A DNA stretch of 31,016 bases from Mesostigma viride (lineage: Eukaryota; Streptophyta; Mesostigmatophyceae; Mesostigmatales; Mesostigmataceae), in NCBI GenBank assembly GCA_009746045.1, contig RPFO01001545.1, forward strand, positions 1-31,016, read 5' to 3'. Positions 1-7,404 of the stretch are shown here, piece after piece. The translations under genes and the position numbers were made by a program. Numbering within the stretch: the stretch's first letter is position 1; every line of letters starts with the position of its first letter. The notes beneath the pieces were generated by a model. The model saw only the letters and a list, made by a program, of their open reading frames with translations. It was not told where the DNA came from and made no database searches.

Positions 1-2
1 AC

Positions 3-618
3 GCGTCCGGCGACGCGGACGTGACGCGCGAGTTCGTGAGACGGGTGGACGAGGGAGTCCTGGACTGCGACGTCCGCGAGTTCCGAGACCAGGTGGACGT
101 GTCGTGGTTCGAGCGGCCGGGCGAACGCGTGTTCCTGGGAGTGGAGTACATCGTCCCCGGGCGCGCGCATTCGGGCAAATCGTACGCGATCGTGTACGAC
201 CTGAACGAGACGGGCGGCGGGTCAAGTTCCCGCCCACCGCCCCGACCGAGGACCAGCGACTCGCGGTGTCCATGTCCAAGAGACGCGTGCTGTCCGCGTC
301 GTTCGGATCGGACACGGAGCGACTCGTGACGGACGACGCGATCGCCTTGGCCGGTCCGATGCGCGACCTGTACGTGGGCGACGGCATGCCCCCGCCCGTG
401 GACGGCGCCATACACTGGATAGCTCGTCACGCGCCCTCGGACGCCAAGGCGGCGGCGCGCCTCGCGCGATCGGGGCGGGCGACCGTCTGCGGATCTTCTA
501 CGCCACGGGGGAGACGGCGACGTACGACCTCTCGTGTCCCGGCGTGATCGACGGCCCGATCCCGTCGAATCGGGCGGCGTCCGTACCTCCGACGCGCGCG
601 GCCGTCGAGGGCGAATAG
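3..618 (+). CDS. 5'-partial hypothetical protein, frame broken twice
   Basis: The reading frame is open from the window edge, so the start lies outside. It reads well to about 230, where the natural continuation moves to another frame (about 230-460), and moves again near 460-480 to end at TAG 616-618. Each segment has protein-like composition, and the last one (about 480-615) reads cleanly to its stop. Both shifts fall in G/C-rich runs, so one gene with two indels is the simplest reading. I see no domain I recognise. It lies on the same strand as the VLTF-2-like gene that follows, about 80 bp downstream. That the three segments are one locus is inferred; the open frames are seen directly. 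Confidence 0.5.
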
Positions 619-700
619 AAATCGCCGTCTCGTGGGAAAGGGGTTCGCGAGCGCGAGCTCTCACTCACCGATTCGCGGAAAGGACGTCCGGACGTCGCGA

Positions 701-1501
701 ATGTCCTACACAGATGACGACGCGTATCTGGACGGGGACGATGTCTCGGAGCGCGATTATCCCGTCCCGATGGACGCGTCGGACGAGGAGACGGACGCGG
801 AGGCGGGTCCCGAAAAAGGCGCGGTGACCGACCGCGCGGGGCCGCACCGCGTGTTCCAAGTGAAGCCGTTGCTAGACCTGTTGGACCGCACGCGGCACGC
901 CGGGTGGCCGGAGCGGGTGGACACCTGCTGCTGGTGGTGCTGCCACCCGTTCGACACGGTGCCTTGCGCGCTGCCGATCAAGTACCGGGAAGGGAAGGGG
1001 TTCACGGTGAAGGGGTGCTTCTGCTCTTTCAGCTGCGTCAAGGCGTACAACACCTCCGATTCGGGGCAGGGGGGCGAGTCGGCGCGGCGCACGGGGTTCA
1101 TCTTCCTCATGTGTCTCCGCCTGTGGAAGATGAACCCGCGACGGGACGCGCGGCAGTTCCGCGGGGTGATCACGGCGCCCCCGCGCACGTGTCTGAAAAT
1201 GTTCGGGGGGTACATGACCGTCGAGGAGTTCCGGGCGTCCACCAGGACCGAGATCCACATGGTGAAGGAGCCGCCGTACGACATGGAGTTCATACAGCAG
1301 GTGGACTGCGCCCGCAAGATCAGCGAACGGGCCAGGACCACGAAGAAAGACGCGGAGCCCTCGCGGAAGAGGATCGAGGGCGGCGCGGACGCGGCCGTCC
1401 GGAGGGGCAAGCCTCCCGCCCCGCTGAGCGTCAAGAGGACCAAGTCCCTCGTAAAGCCGTCGTGCTCGCTAGACAAGTTCGTGACCTTCAAATCCAAGTG
1501 A
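701..1501 (+). CDS. VLTF-2/A1L-like late transcription factor with FCS-type zinc motif
   Basis: Predicted 266 aa. The N-terminus is very acidic (residues 1-40). Residues 76-112 hold a dense cysteine cluster: CCWWCCHPFDTVP, then GCFCSFSCVKAYN about 25 residues on. The paired C-x2-C and FCSFxCxKAYN arrangement is the hallmark of the poxvirus A1L (VLTF-2)-like family of large DNA viruses, related to MYM/FCS zinc fingers; these proteins act in late viral transcription. The C-terminal third is Lys/Arg-rich. ATG 701 is preferred because the acidic domain starts there; an in-frame ATG at 632 would add 23 basic residues. An AATAAA at 1529-1534 follows the stop. With VLTF-3 at 28.8 kb, two late transcription factors are in the window. 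Confidence 0.75.
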   Translation: MSYTDDDAYLDGDDVSERDYPVPMDASDEETDAEAGPEKGAVTDRAGPHRVFQVKPLLDLLDRTRHAGWPERVDTCCWWCCHPFDTVPCALPIKYREGKGFTVKGCFCSFSCVKAYNTSDSGQGGESARRTGFIFLMCLRLWKMNPRRDARQFRGVITAPPRTCLKMFGGYMTVEEFRASTRTEIHMVKEPPYDMEFIQQVDCARKISERARTTKKDAEPSRKRIEGGADAAVRRGKPPAPLSVKRTKSLVKPSCSLDKFVTFKSK

Positions 1502-1521
1502 TCCGAACGACTCCCACGTAT

Positions 1522-1932
1522 TTATCGCAATAAAGATTCCGCCGTTTCGCGCCCCACGAATGCGTATGCACACACACACTGTCCCATACACATACACGAA
1601 TGCGCACAAATGCACACGAGTATGCACGCCGACGCGTCACGAACGACCGCACGGCTTGCGACGTGCAGATCCCACGCGGCCCCGTCGCAATTCCGGACGA
1701 TCGCGTCGCCGTAGACGGCTTTCCCGAACGCCAGGCTCGCGTGCACGTTGAGTTTGCGGTTTTTCTTGTGCGCGTTCGCGTCGTATTCGAGTTCGTACCC
1801 GCACGGTCCGTGCGATACCACGGTCGTGGCGCTCGTGCCCAGGATGCCCAACAGGATGCGATACCGTCCGGCCACGGGCACGACGGCCGGGGTGACGCGC
1901 GGGTCGTCCTCGTTCAACACGACCGCGTTCAT
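1522..1932 (-). CDS. Hypothetical protein, Cys-rich C-terminus
   Basis: Predicted 136 aa starting at ATG 1932, immediately next to an AT-rich stretch (1950-1975) shared with the divergent gene at 1983/2077. Residues 1-100 look like a small soluble mixed alpha/beta protein. The last 35 residues are Cys-rich (CILVCICAHSCMCMGQCVC) because the frame runs through a CA-rich microsatellite (about 1559-1625), so the tail may be repeat-derived rather than functional. It converges on the VLTF-2-like gene, with the two stops about 20 bp apart. No family recognised. Confidence 0.5.
   Translation of the reverse strand: MNAVVLNEDDPRVTPAVVPVAGRYRILLGILGTSATTVVSHGPCGYELEYDANAHKKNRKLNVHASLAFGKAVYGDAIVRNCDGAAWDLHVASRAVVRDASACILVCICAHSCMCMGQCVCAYAFVGRETAESLLR
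1529..1534 (+). terminator. AATAAA-like polyadenylation signal
   Basis: AATAAA stands 28 bp after the stop of the VLTF-2-like gene. Similar hexamers follow other stops in the window (12173, 16752, 18830, 26617), which suggests eukaryote-style 3' ends. It overlaps the 3' end of the convergent reverse-strand gene. Confidence 0.4.
1559..1625. repeat. CA-rich imperfect microsatellite
   Basis: Alternating purine-pyrimidine CA/TG-rich sequence with units such as cacacacac, catacacat and gcacaaatgcacac. It encodes the Cys-rich tail of the reverse-strand gene. Confidence 0.6.
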
Positions 1933-1949
1933 CTCGCCGTCGGTCCGAA

Positions 1950-1982
1950 ATCAAATATTAGCATTGGTTATAATACGCGCCC
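1950..1982. promoter_or_regulatory. Bidirectional AT-rich promoter
   Basis: A short AT-rich island in GC-rich sequence lies between divergent genes. On the plus strand TTATAATA (1968-1975) stands 7 bp before ATG 1983. The same spacing and core recur upstream of the Rieske gene, suggesting a proximal promoter class. Confidence 0.5.
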
Positions 1983-2076
1983 ATGAGTCGAAGGGTGTCG
2001 CACGCCCATTTGGAGCCGTACATGAGACAGGCCGCAAGACCAGGCGGGGACGCGACCTCCAGACACGTTCCGAGAA

Positions 2077-3372
2077 ATGCTCCTGCGGAACATCGCGGGC
2101 GGAGGACCGTCCTCGTCGCCCGCGCACGCGGCCGAGGAATACGACGCCGCGGCTCTCACCGATTTGTACGCGCGGGCCGCGGCGAGTCGAGAGGCCGATC
2201 GGAAGTCGACCTCCTACTACGCGCAACCGGTCGCCACGACCGCCGCCCGCGACACGTACACGTACACGCCGTACTCGTCGTCCGTAGCGGCGGCCAAGAG
2301 CACCCCGACCATCGATTACTGGACCAAGCAGATCGCGAAGGACAAGTCGAGCGGAGGCAGCTACGCCTTCGAGGCGAAGAACGAGATCCCGGCGTCCTGG
2401 CTCGCCAAGTCTGAGTGGACCCCCCGGTCGACCGCTTGGCCCGCGACAGCCTCCAAGGGGGTCGGGACTCTTACCGAAGCGCTGGCGGCCCTCCGCGCCG
2501 ACCCGCCGCCCGTGACCGCGGAAGCGAGCGCGAAGTTCGCGAAGACCCTCGAGAAGGCCGGCTTCCCTTCGACTCGCCCGGAACTGCGGACCGGCTCGTG
2601 GTTCTCCTCGTCGAACGCGTACATGGCGAACTGTTCGCAGGGCTTGGCGAAGAAAATGACCAAGTCGGAGGCGGTGGAACTCGCGTCCTACTTGCACCCG
2701 ACGATCCCCAAGGACCTCCTCCACGGGGCCACGAAGCCGAACCTGTGCGCGATGGTGTCGGACGAGATCGTGACGGCCGTCACGACGGCGCTGACGGAGG
2801 CCGCCCTCCGCGACACGAGTTCGCACGCCCGCCTCTTCAACATCGCTCGTCTGACGAACCCCAAGATTCCGGCGACCGACATCGCCAAAATGACCCTGGA
2901 GGAACTCCGCGAGGTCGTCGCGACGTCGCTCGCGCCGAGCGATCGGGAGAGGATCGTGAGCGCCTTCGGGTCGCTCCAGGACGCGGTGACCCACGGGACG
3001 GTCGGGACCTTCAACTTGCTGAAACTGGCGGCCGATAAGGCGCGCGCCATGCGAGCGAGCCATTCGGCCCCGGTCCTCGGACAAGCCCAGGAGGCGGCGA
3101 AGGAGGCGGTCAAGGCGTCGACGGCGGCCGTGGGGACGCAGACCGCGGCCCCGGCGCCTTCCCACATCATAGGCGCGGCGTCCTTCGCCGCCAACCGCCC
3201 GCGATCCGACGCGGCGCGCAAGATCATCGCCACGTACCACCTGGACCGCGCGTCCAAGTTCTCGAAATTCCTGCGATCCACCGCGCCCGGGTCCGCCGTG
3301 TGCAAGCCGCGCGTCCGCACCCTCCCGTGCGGCGGCGCGGACCGGCGTCGGGGGGTCGCCTTGTGCGGCTGA
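2077..3372 (+). CDS. GVAKG-family helical protein, paralogue A
   Basis: 431 aa from ATG 2077. Residues about 180-300 contain C-x2-GLAKKMT, then a leucine/proline-rich helix pair and an LCAMVS motif, followed by PATDxxxMTxEELREVV. This matches, in order and spacing, the C-x2-GVAKG, MCxMxS and LCEI elements of the proteins at 23253-24671 and 24720-26006, so the three are paralogues. The N-terminus is Ser/Thr/Ala-rich with YTYTPYSSS, and the C-terminus is Arg-rich and basic. Function unknown; abundance and a helical, Ala-rich make-up would suit a virion or core protein (inference). The promoter element sits next to an upstream ATG (1983) in another frame, so the true start may be 1983 with an indel before 2077. 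Confidence 0.65.
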   Translation: MLLRNIAGGGPSSSPAHAAEEYDAAALTDLYARAAASREADRKSTSYYAQPVATTAARDTYTYTPYSSSVAAAKSTPTIDYWTKQIAKDKSSGGSYAFEAKNEIPASWLAKSEWTPRSTAWPATASKGVGTLTEALAALRADPPPVTAEASAKFAKTLEKAGFPSTRPELRTGSWFSSSNAYMANCSQGLAKKMTKSEAVELASYLHPTIPKDLLHGATKPNLCAMVSDEIVTAVTTALTEAALRDTSSHARLFNIARLTNPKIPATDIAKMTLEELREVVATSLAPSDRERIVSAFGSLQDAVTHGTVGTFNLLKLAADKARAMRASHSAPVLGQAQEAAKEAVKASTAAVGTQTAAPAPSHIIGAASFAANRPRSDAARKIIATYHLDRASKFSKFLRSTAPGSAVCKPRVRTLPCGGADRRRGVALCG

Positions 3373-3431
3373 ACGGGCCCGAAACTTGTCTCCGTCCATC
3401 ACGAGGATCCGACCGCGCGTCTATCGCGGCC

Positions 3432-4073
3432 ATGGCACTGGATCGCGCGCACGGTCACGGGTTCGAGCCGACGGACGAGGAACGCAAGGGTTTCGGGCCC
3501 GGGGACAAACTCGAGGCCGTCCGGCGCCAGCGGTCGACGCTCGAGGGCTACTTCCGCCACCAGCTGAAGAGCATCTCTAACGCGCGAGGCCACGGCCGGG
3601 GGAAGAAAGTGTCCCTGACGGTGAAGGAGCTCGCGGACATGTGGAAGCGGCAGGGCGGCCGGTGTCGCCTGACGGGCCTGGCCATGTCCCACGAGGCGCC
3701 GCGGGCGGGCGAGCCGCGCCACGACGATTCGGCCGCGGTCGACCTCATCGATCCGTCCAAGGGGTACGCGGCCAGCAACGTCCGCCTCGTGTGCTACCGC
3801 GTGTACCACATGAAGCTCGGTTGCCCCGTGGAAACGCTGTACCGCTTCTCGAAGGCTCTGGCCGCTTTCCGCGCCGACGCGGACGACGCGATCGGTACGG
3901 CCGACGCGACCGACGCGTCCGACGCGATCGGCACGGCCGACACGATCGGCACGGCCGACACGATCGGCACGGCCGACACGTCGGTACGGGACGACGAAAC
4001 GCCGTCGGATCGGCGCAGGATCGACGGCGAGGAGATCGTTCGCCGAGTGGAGAGGTGGGCCGACGCGGTATAA
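3432..4073 (+). CDS. HNH-endonuclease-like protein with repeat tail
   Basis: 213 aa. Residues 68-128 show the layout of short HNH nucleases of phages and large viruses: LADMWKRQGGRCRLTG (Cys78), then VDLIDPSKGYAASNVRLVC (Asp104, Asp107, Gly111-Tyr112, Asn116, Cys121) and a final MK. In many relatives the first acidic motif reads D-R-I-D; here it is D-L-I-D, so activity is uncertain. The N-terminus is basic and helical. Residues 152-183 are a tandem IGTADT repeat, and residues 184-213 are charged. It follows the GVAKG gene by 59 bp, and its stop codon overlaps the TATA box of the SSB gene. It could be a homing-type or a repair nuclease. Confidence 0.6.
   Translation: MALDRAHGHGFEPTDEERKGFGPGDKLEAVRRQRSTLEGYFRHQLKSISNARGHGRGKKVSLTVKELADMWKRQGGRCRLTGLAMSHEAPRAGEPRHDDSAAVDLIDPSKGYAASNVRLVCYRVYHMKLGCPVETLYRFSKALAAFRADADDAIGTADATDASDAIGTADTIGTADTIGTADTSVRDDETPSDRRRIDGEEIVRRVERWADAV
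3888..3977 (+). repeat. 18-bp tandem repeat inside the HNH-like gene
   Basis: Units of the form (g/a)cgatcggcacggccgac lie at 3888-3905, 3924-3941, 3942-3959 and 3960-3977, with one diverged unit between. The last two are identical. Each unit encodes six residues, (A/T)IGTAD, so copy-number change keeps the frame. Confidence 0.85.
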
Positions 4074-4076
4074 AAC
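4069..4076 (+). promoter_or_regulatory. TATA box of the SSB gene
   Basis: TATAAAAC overlaps the stop codon (4071-4073) of the HNH-like gene and is followed by a GC-rich leader of about 200 nt before ATG 4300. The leader contains several GGACATCC/GGACACCC-like words. A similar box-plus-long-leader layout precedes 16342. Confidence 0.5.
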
Positions 4077-4299
4077 CCGGGCGCGTTCCAAACGCCCCTC
4101 ATCTTCTCTCCGTTCTCAGTAAGCCTCAAGACTCTCCCGAGTCACCCAAGCACCTCAGGACATCCCACACGTCCTCCAAGCCCCGGAACCCAAGCACCCT
4201 CGGACGATCCGTCTGTCCACAAGGAATCGGAGGAACTCCGAACGCACCGGACACCCATCTCGCCTTCGCGCACCCGATCCGGACCAAAGGACATCCGAA

Positions 4300-5019
4300 A
4301 TGTCTAGCATCGTCTTCTTCGACGACTTCGACGCCTCCAAGGTCGTGTACAACGTCCCCAAGCGCACGGCCTCGGGGGGTCTCTCCGTGTACATCAACTA
4401 CGACAAGGACGGCAGGAGCCCCAACGGGCGCATGCACATCCAGACCCCGCGCATGCGCGCGCCCTTCGGCATCAGCTGCTTCGAGGGCAAGAACCAGCCG
4501 CCCAAGTACACCCTGCAGCTGTCCTTCGACGACTACACCGTCAAGGGGACCGACAACGAAAAGTTTTACGCCGCGTGGTCGCGGTTCGACGAGAAGAACA
4601 AGGAGATGTCCCACGACAAGAGCCAGGCGTGGTTCAACAAGAAAATGACCAGGGACCTGATCGACGCGTTCTACACGTCCGCCATCAAGCCCACGACCAA
4701 GCCCGAGCAGGGGTACCCCCCCACGTTCAAGTGCTCGGTCCCCTTCCGCAACAACAAGTTCGAGTGCGCGTTCTTCGACGAGAACAAGACCCCCGCGACC
4801 GGCTTCGACGTGCCCAAGGGGTGCGAGGTGCAGGTCATCTTCGAGGTCACGCGCATGTGGTTCATGGACAAGAACTTCGGCTGCACGCCCGTGGTCAAGT
4901 CCGTGCAGTTCTTTTCGAATAACCGTCTGAGCGACGGGTACAACTTCCTCGAGCGGCCGCTCAAGGAGCCGGAGGAGGAGGAGGAGAACCGCGACGAGGA
5001 CGTCAGCGGACCTCAGTGA
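4300..5019 (+). CDS. T7 gp2.5-like single-stranded DNA-binding protein
   Basis: 239 aa. The body is a beta-rich domain with many aromatic and Lys residues (VVYNVPK near the start, TLQLSFDDYTVKG near 70, FKCSVPFRNNKFECAFFDE in the middle, VQVIFEVTRMWFMDKNFG near 190), as expected for an OB-fold. The protein ends in a strongly acidic tail (EPEEEEENRDEDV), the feature by which T7 gp2.5-type SSBs recruit partners. NCLDVs are known to encode such SSBs. It would coat ssDNA at viral replication forks alongside the PCNA at the right end of the window. It is transcribed from a TATA box about 225 bp upstream. Family assignment is from overall pattern, not from alignment. Confidence 0.65.
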   Translation: MSSIVFFDDFDASKVVYNVPKRTASGGLSVYINYDKDGRSPNGRMHIQTPRMRAPFGISCFEGKNQPPKYTLQLSFDDYTVKGTDNEKFYAAWSRFDEKNKEMSHDKSQAWFNKKMTRDLIDAFYTSAIKPTTKPEQGYPPTFKCSVPFRNNKFECAFFDENKTPATGFDVPKGCEVQVIFEVTRMWFMDKNFGCTPVVKSVQFFSNNRLSDGYNFLERPLKEPEEEEENRDEDVSGPQ

Positions 5020-5213
5020 GACGGTCCGGGACCGCTGACCCTAATGGCCCAGCACGCGGGACAGTGTCGCATGCAATTCGTAATCATAATTTGTACATTG
5101 TAATGAAAATGAATTCGAATCATTCCGTGTCTCTCGTGTCCAATGCACAAATGCAATATGCAATAATATCTATCGGTCAGGTATAACGCGGCGTGTCGCT
5201 CGTAGATACCAGG

Positions 5214-5588
5214 ATGGCGAAGACCAGGAGCAAGACGAGGAGCGAAGTGTACTGCGGTATGGGCAAGAAGCCCGCGAACAGGAGGCAGGGGTCCGTCGCC
5301 GAGTGCATGGAGTTGAGTCAGGTGCGCAGGTACGGCGTGGAAGCCATCGCCAGGGAGGTGGTGGAGAGATATTTCGCGAGAGTGAAGGAGGCGAAGGCCC
5401 GCCGGGACGCCGCGTATCGGTCGAGACGGAAGGCGAGCGGCAACCCGATCGCTCGGTCCAAGTCCAAATCCGGCACGAAGACGAGGACGAGGAAGCCTGC
5501 GAGGAAGAAGACGCCGGCACCCGCTTCGACGGCCCCCGCGGTCGCTGTCGGCCCGCGGCGGTCGGCCCGTCTCGCCGCGCGGCGGTAG
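5214..5588 (+). CDS. Small basic protein, Lys/Arg-rich C-terminus
   Basis: 124 aa from ATG 5214; an upstream in-frame GTG at 5193 is less likely. The N-terminal half has a compact motif with YCGMGKKP, GSVAECMELSQVRRYGVEAI and a helix, a pattern I associate with short conserved proteins of large DNA viruses but cannot name. Residues about 60-124 are almost entirely K/R/A/P/S (KSKSGTKTRTRKPARKK), typical of nucleic-acid condensing tails. An AT-rich stretch with TAATATCT and TATAAC (about 5163-5186) precedes the start. A virion core or DNA-packaging role is inference. Confidence 0.6.
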   Translation: MAKTRSKTRSEVYCGMGKKPANRRQGSVAECMELSQVRRYGVEAIAREVVERYFARVKEAKARRDAAYRSRRKASGNPIARSKSKSGTKTRTRKPARKKTPAPASTAPAVAVGPRRSARLAARR

Positions 5589-5604
5589 TTCAATCAAACG
5601 TTTT

Positions 5605-5654
5605 CGATCGGACGGTCCCGTGTCACGACGCGGCCCGTTCGACCGCCTAAATAC
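5605..5654 (+). promoter_or_regulatory. Duplicated promoter block of BRO-like gene 1
   Basis: A 50-bp block beginning cgatcggacggtcccgtgtc and ending in TAAATA is repeated with a few substitutions at 6155-6204. Each copy stands about 130-145 bp ahead of a BRO-like ATG. The TAAATA/ATAAATAT end is the likely TATA element. Confidence 0.6.
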
Positions 5655-5797
5655 CAAACCGAACTATCAAACGGGCGTGCCCCTTTACACATCGTCGACG
5701 AGTCGCTCGCGGACCACGAGACACGAACCACGTCCAAAAGTCCAAGAGGACACCAAACCTGTCCGGATATCCCAGTCGTTTCTCACAACTATCAACG

Positions 5798-6136
5798 ATG
5801 TCGAGTGTTGTCCGCTACTTGACCCCGGTCGACGGGGCGGAAGATGACCCGGGCTTCAAGGGCAAGATTCGCGTGACGGATGATGGCAGAATTTCCATTT
5901 TTGACGTATTGGCATGCATCGGTTTTAAGAATCCGCGGGATGCGTGGTCAAAGCTCTTGAAAGCTAATCCCGAGCTTGTCGATGCCAGCGACACCTTCGA
6001 ATTCCCCTGTACCAGGCAGCGAGGCACACCAGTCATGGATCGGAAGGGTCTGTCCAAGATCCTTATGCTGCTCCCCGGCAAAATTGCGGCCCGTTTCCGC
6101 ATTAAGTTTTCATCAATTTTTCCGTCCGGGCGCTGA
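5798..6136 (+). CDS. BRO-N-like DNA-binding domain protein, short copy
   Basis: 112 aa. Residues 1-100 match the start of the neighbour at 6334 almost residue for residue: GKIRVTDDGRISIFDVLACIGFKNPRDAW, then FEFPCTRQRGTPVMDRKGLSKILMLLPG. This layout (beta strands, helix, TPV-x-D-x-K/Q-GL-x-KI-x-LLPG) is typical of BRO-N-like DNA-binding domains of large viruses. After LLPGKIAARFR the sequence departs and stops 11 residues later, so the rest of the family protein is absent. It may be a stand-alone DNA-binding domain or a truncated duplicate. GC content is visibly lower than in neighbouring genes. Confidence 0.6.
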   Translation: MSSVVRYLTPVDGAEDDPGFKGKIRVTDDGRISIFDVLACIGFKNPRDAWSKLLKANPELVDASDTFEFPCTRQRGTPVMDRKGLSKILMLLPGKIAARFRIKFSSIFPSGR

Positions 6137-6154
6137 CTGGTAGTCCGAACGTGT

Positions 6155-6204
6155 CGATCGGACGGTCCCGTGTCACGGTGCGGCCTGTTTGACCGCATAA
6201 ATAT
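6155..6204 (+). promoter_or_regulatory. Duplicated promoter block of BRO-like gene 2
   Basis: Second copy of the 5605-5654 block, ending in ATAAATAT. The leaders behind both blocks (about 130-145 nt) also share words such as ACCTGTC and CTATCAAC just before the ATG, so promoter and leader were duplicated together with the gene. Confidence 0.6.
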
Positions 6205-6333
6205 CGGATTGATCTATCGAACGGGCATGCTCACCGACGCACCGACGACGGGCGCTCGCAGACCACGAGACACTAAGCACGTCCTAAAGTCCGATCGGAC
6301 ACCGAACCTGTCTAGGCAGGTTAGCTATCAACC

Positions 6334-7212
6334 ATGTCTCTTGTCGTTCGATACCTCACCCCGGCAGACGGGGCCGATGACGACCCTGTATTCAAGGGCA
6401 AGATCCGCGTGACGGAAGACAGCAAAATATCCGTTTTTGATGTATTGGCATGCATCGGCTTTAAGAACCCGCGGGATGCATGGTCCGCAGTCCAGAAAGC
6501 CAACCCCGAGCTTGTCGGTGCCACCGACAACCGCAAATTCCCCGGTTCGGGGCAGCGAAACACCCCAGTTACGGATCGGAAGGGCTTGTCCAAGATCCTT
6601 ATGCTGCTCCCCGGCAGGATCGCGGCCCAATTCCGTGACAGGCTTTCAATCCTCAATGAGAGGTACCTGGACGCGGACCGGTCGTTGGCCGACGACATCA
6701 ACGCCCGCGCCGATGCCAAGGACGCGGAGAACGGAATCGTCGCCGTCAAGGAACACCCTCGCATCAAGTCATGCGAGACGACCAAATCGCACATGGCCGC
6801 CATCGCGGCGGTCACTCCCAAGGAGGATATGGGGCGGACGTGCGCCATCGTGAACAACAGCGTCAACCGCGCCATAACGGGGATGAACACGGGGCAGTAC
6901 CGCGCTCACCACGGGCTGAAGAAGGGTGAGGGCACGAGAAACATCTTCCTCCCCCCCATGAGCATGGGAGTCGCGTTCATGAACTCCGTGCACGAGACAC
7001 AGGTGCGCAACGGCGCCGACCCGATCCGATCGATTCAGGAAACGGAAAAACATTTCGCCATTCTCTCCTCCAACTGCGGACTGCACGCGATGGCTCTCCA
7101 GCCGGTGGACAAGAAGGTGCGGATCGCGAACGAGCAGGTCATGGAGGCCAACCGCGCCCACGACCGCGCGGCGATCGGGTGCGCACCGGCCGCCAAGAGG
7201 CTGAGGGCGTAA
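6334..7212 (+). CDS. BRO-N-like protein, full-length
   Basis: 292 aa. The N-terminal BRO-N-like domain (residues about 20-105) contains GKIRVTEDSKISVFDVLACIG and PVTDRKGLSKILMLLPG. It is followed by RYLDADRSLADDINARADAKDAE, a helical linker shared with the gene at 20697-21716. The C-terminal part has a second conserved block (KSCETTKSHMAAI, CAIVNNSVNRAITGM, HHGLKKGEGTRNIF, NGADPIRSIQETE) also present in that gene. BRO-like proteins are DNA-binding accessory proteins, variable in number in large dsDNA viruses. AT-rich sequence and AATAAA follow at 7262-7305. The nearer paralogue by sequence is the short copy upstream, which implies a recent tandem duplication. Confidence 0.7.
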   Translation: MSLVVRYLTPADGADDDPVFKGKIRVTEDSKISVFDVLACIGFKNPRDAWSAVQKANPELVGATDNRKFPGSGQRNTPVTDRKGLSKILMLLPGRIAAQFRDRLSILNERYLDADRSLADDINARADAKDAENGIVAVKEHPRIKSCETTKSHMAAIAAVTPKEDMGRTCAIVNNSVNRAITGMNTGQYRAHHGLKKGEGTRNIFLPPMSMGVAFMNSVHETQVRNGADPIRSIQETEKHFAILSSNCGLHAMALQPVDKKVRIANEQVMEANRAHDRAAIGCAPAAKRLRA

Positions 7213-7404
7213 GCCGAAACATACCGAAATAGTTCGAGGTAGACATTTCCAAACAAGACTGCATGCAAGTAGTTTTGTATTAAGTAATTTTTATTCATCA
7301 ATAAATTCGTTCACGATGCAGTCGACGAGGTACGCGAGACAGTCTTCCCAACAGTACATACACGATCGCGGCGTAGAACTCTAGCTAGCACCGCGCGCGA
7401 ACGG

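Noticed and set aside
1951-3402. 483-residue reverse-strand open frame opposite paralogue A
   Set aside because: Arg/Gly-rich shadow of a GC-rich gene; no family motif, and the plus-strand frame has paralogues.
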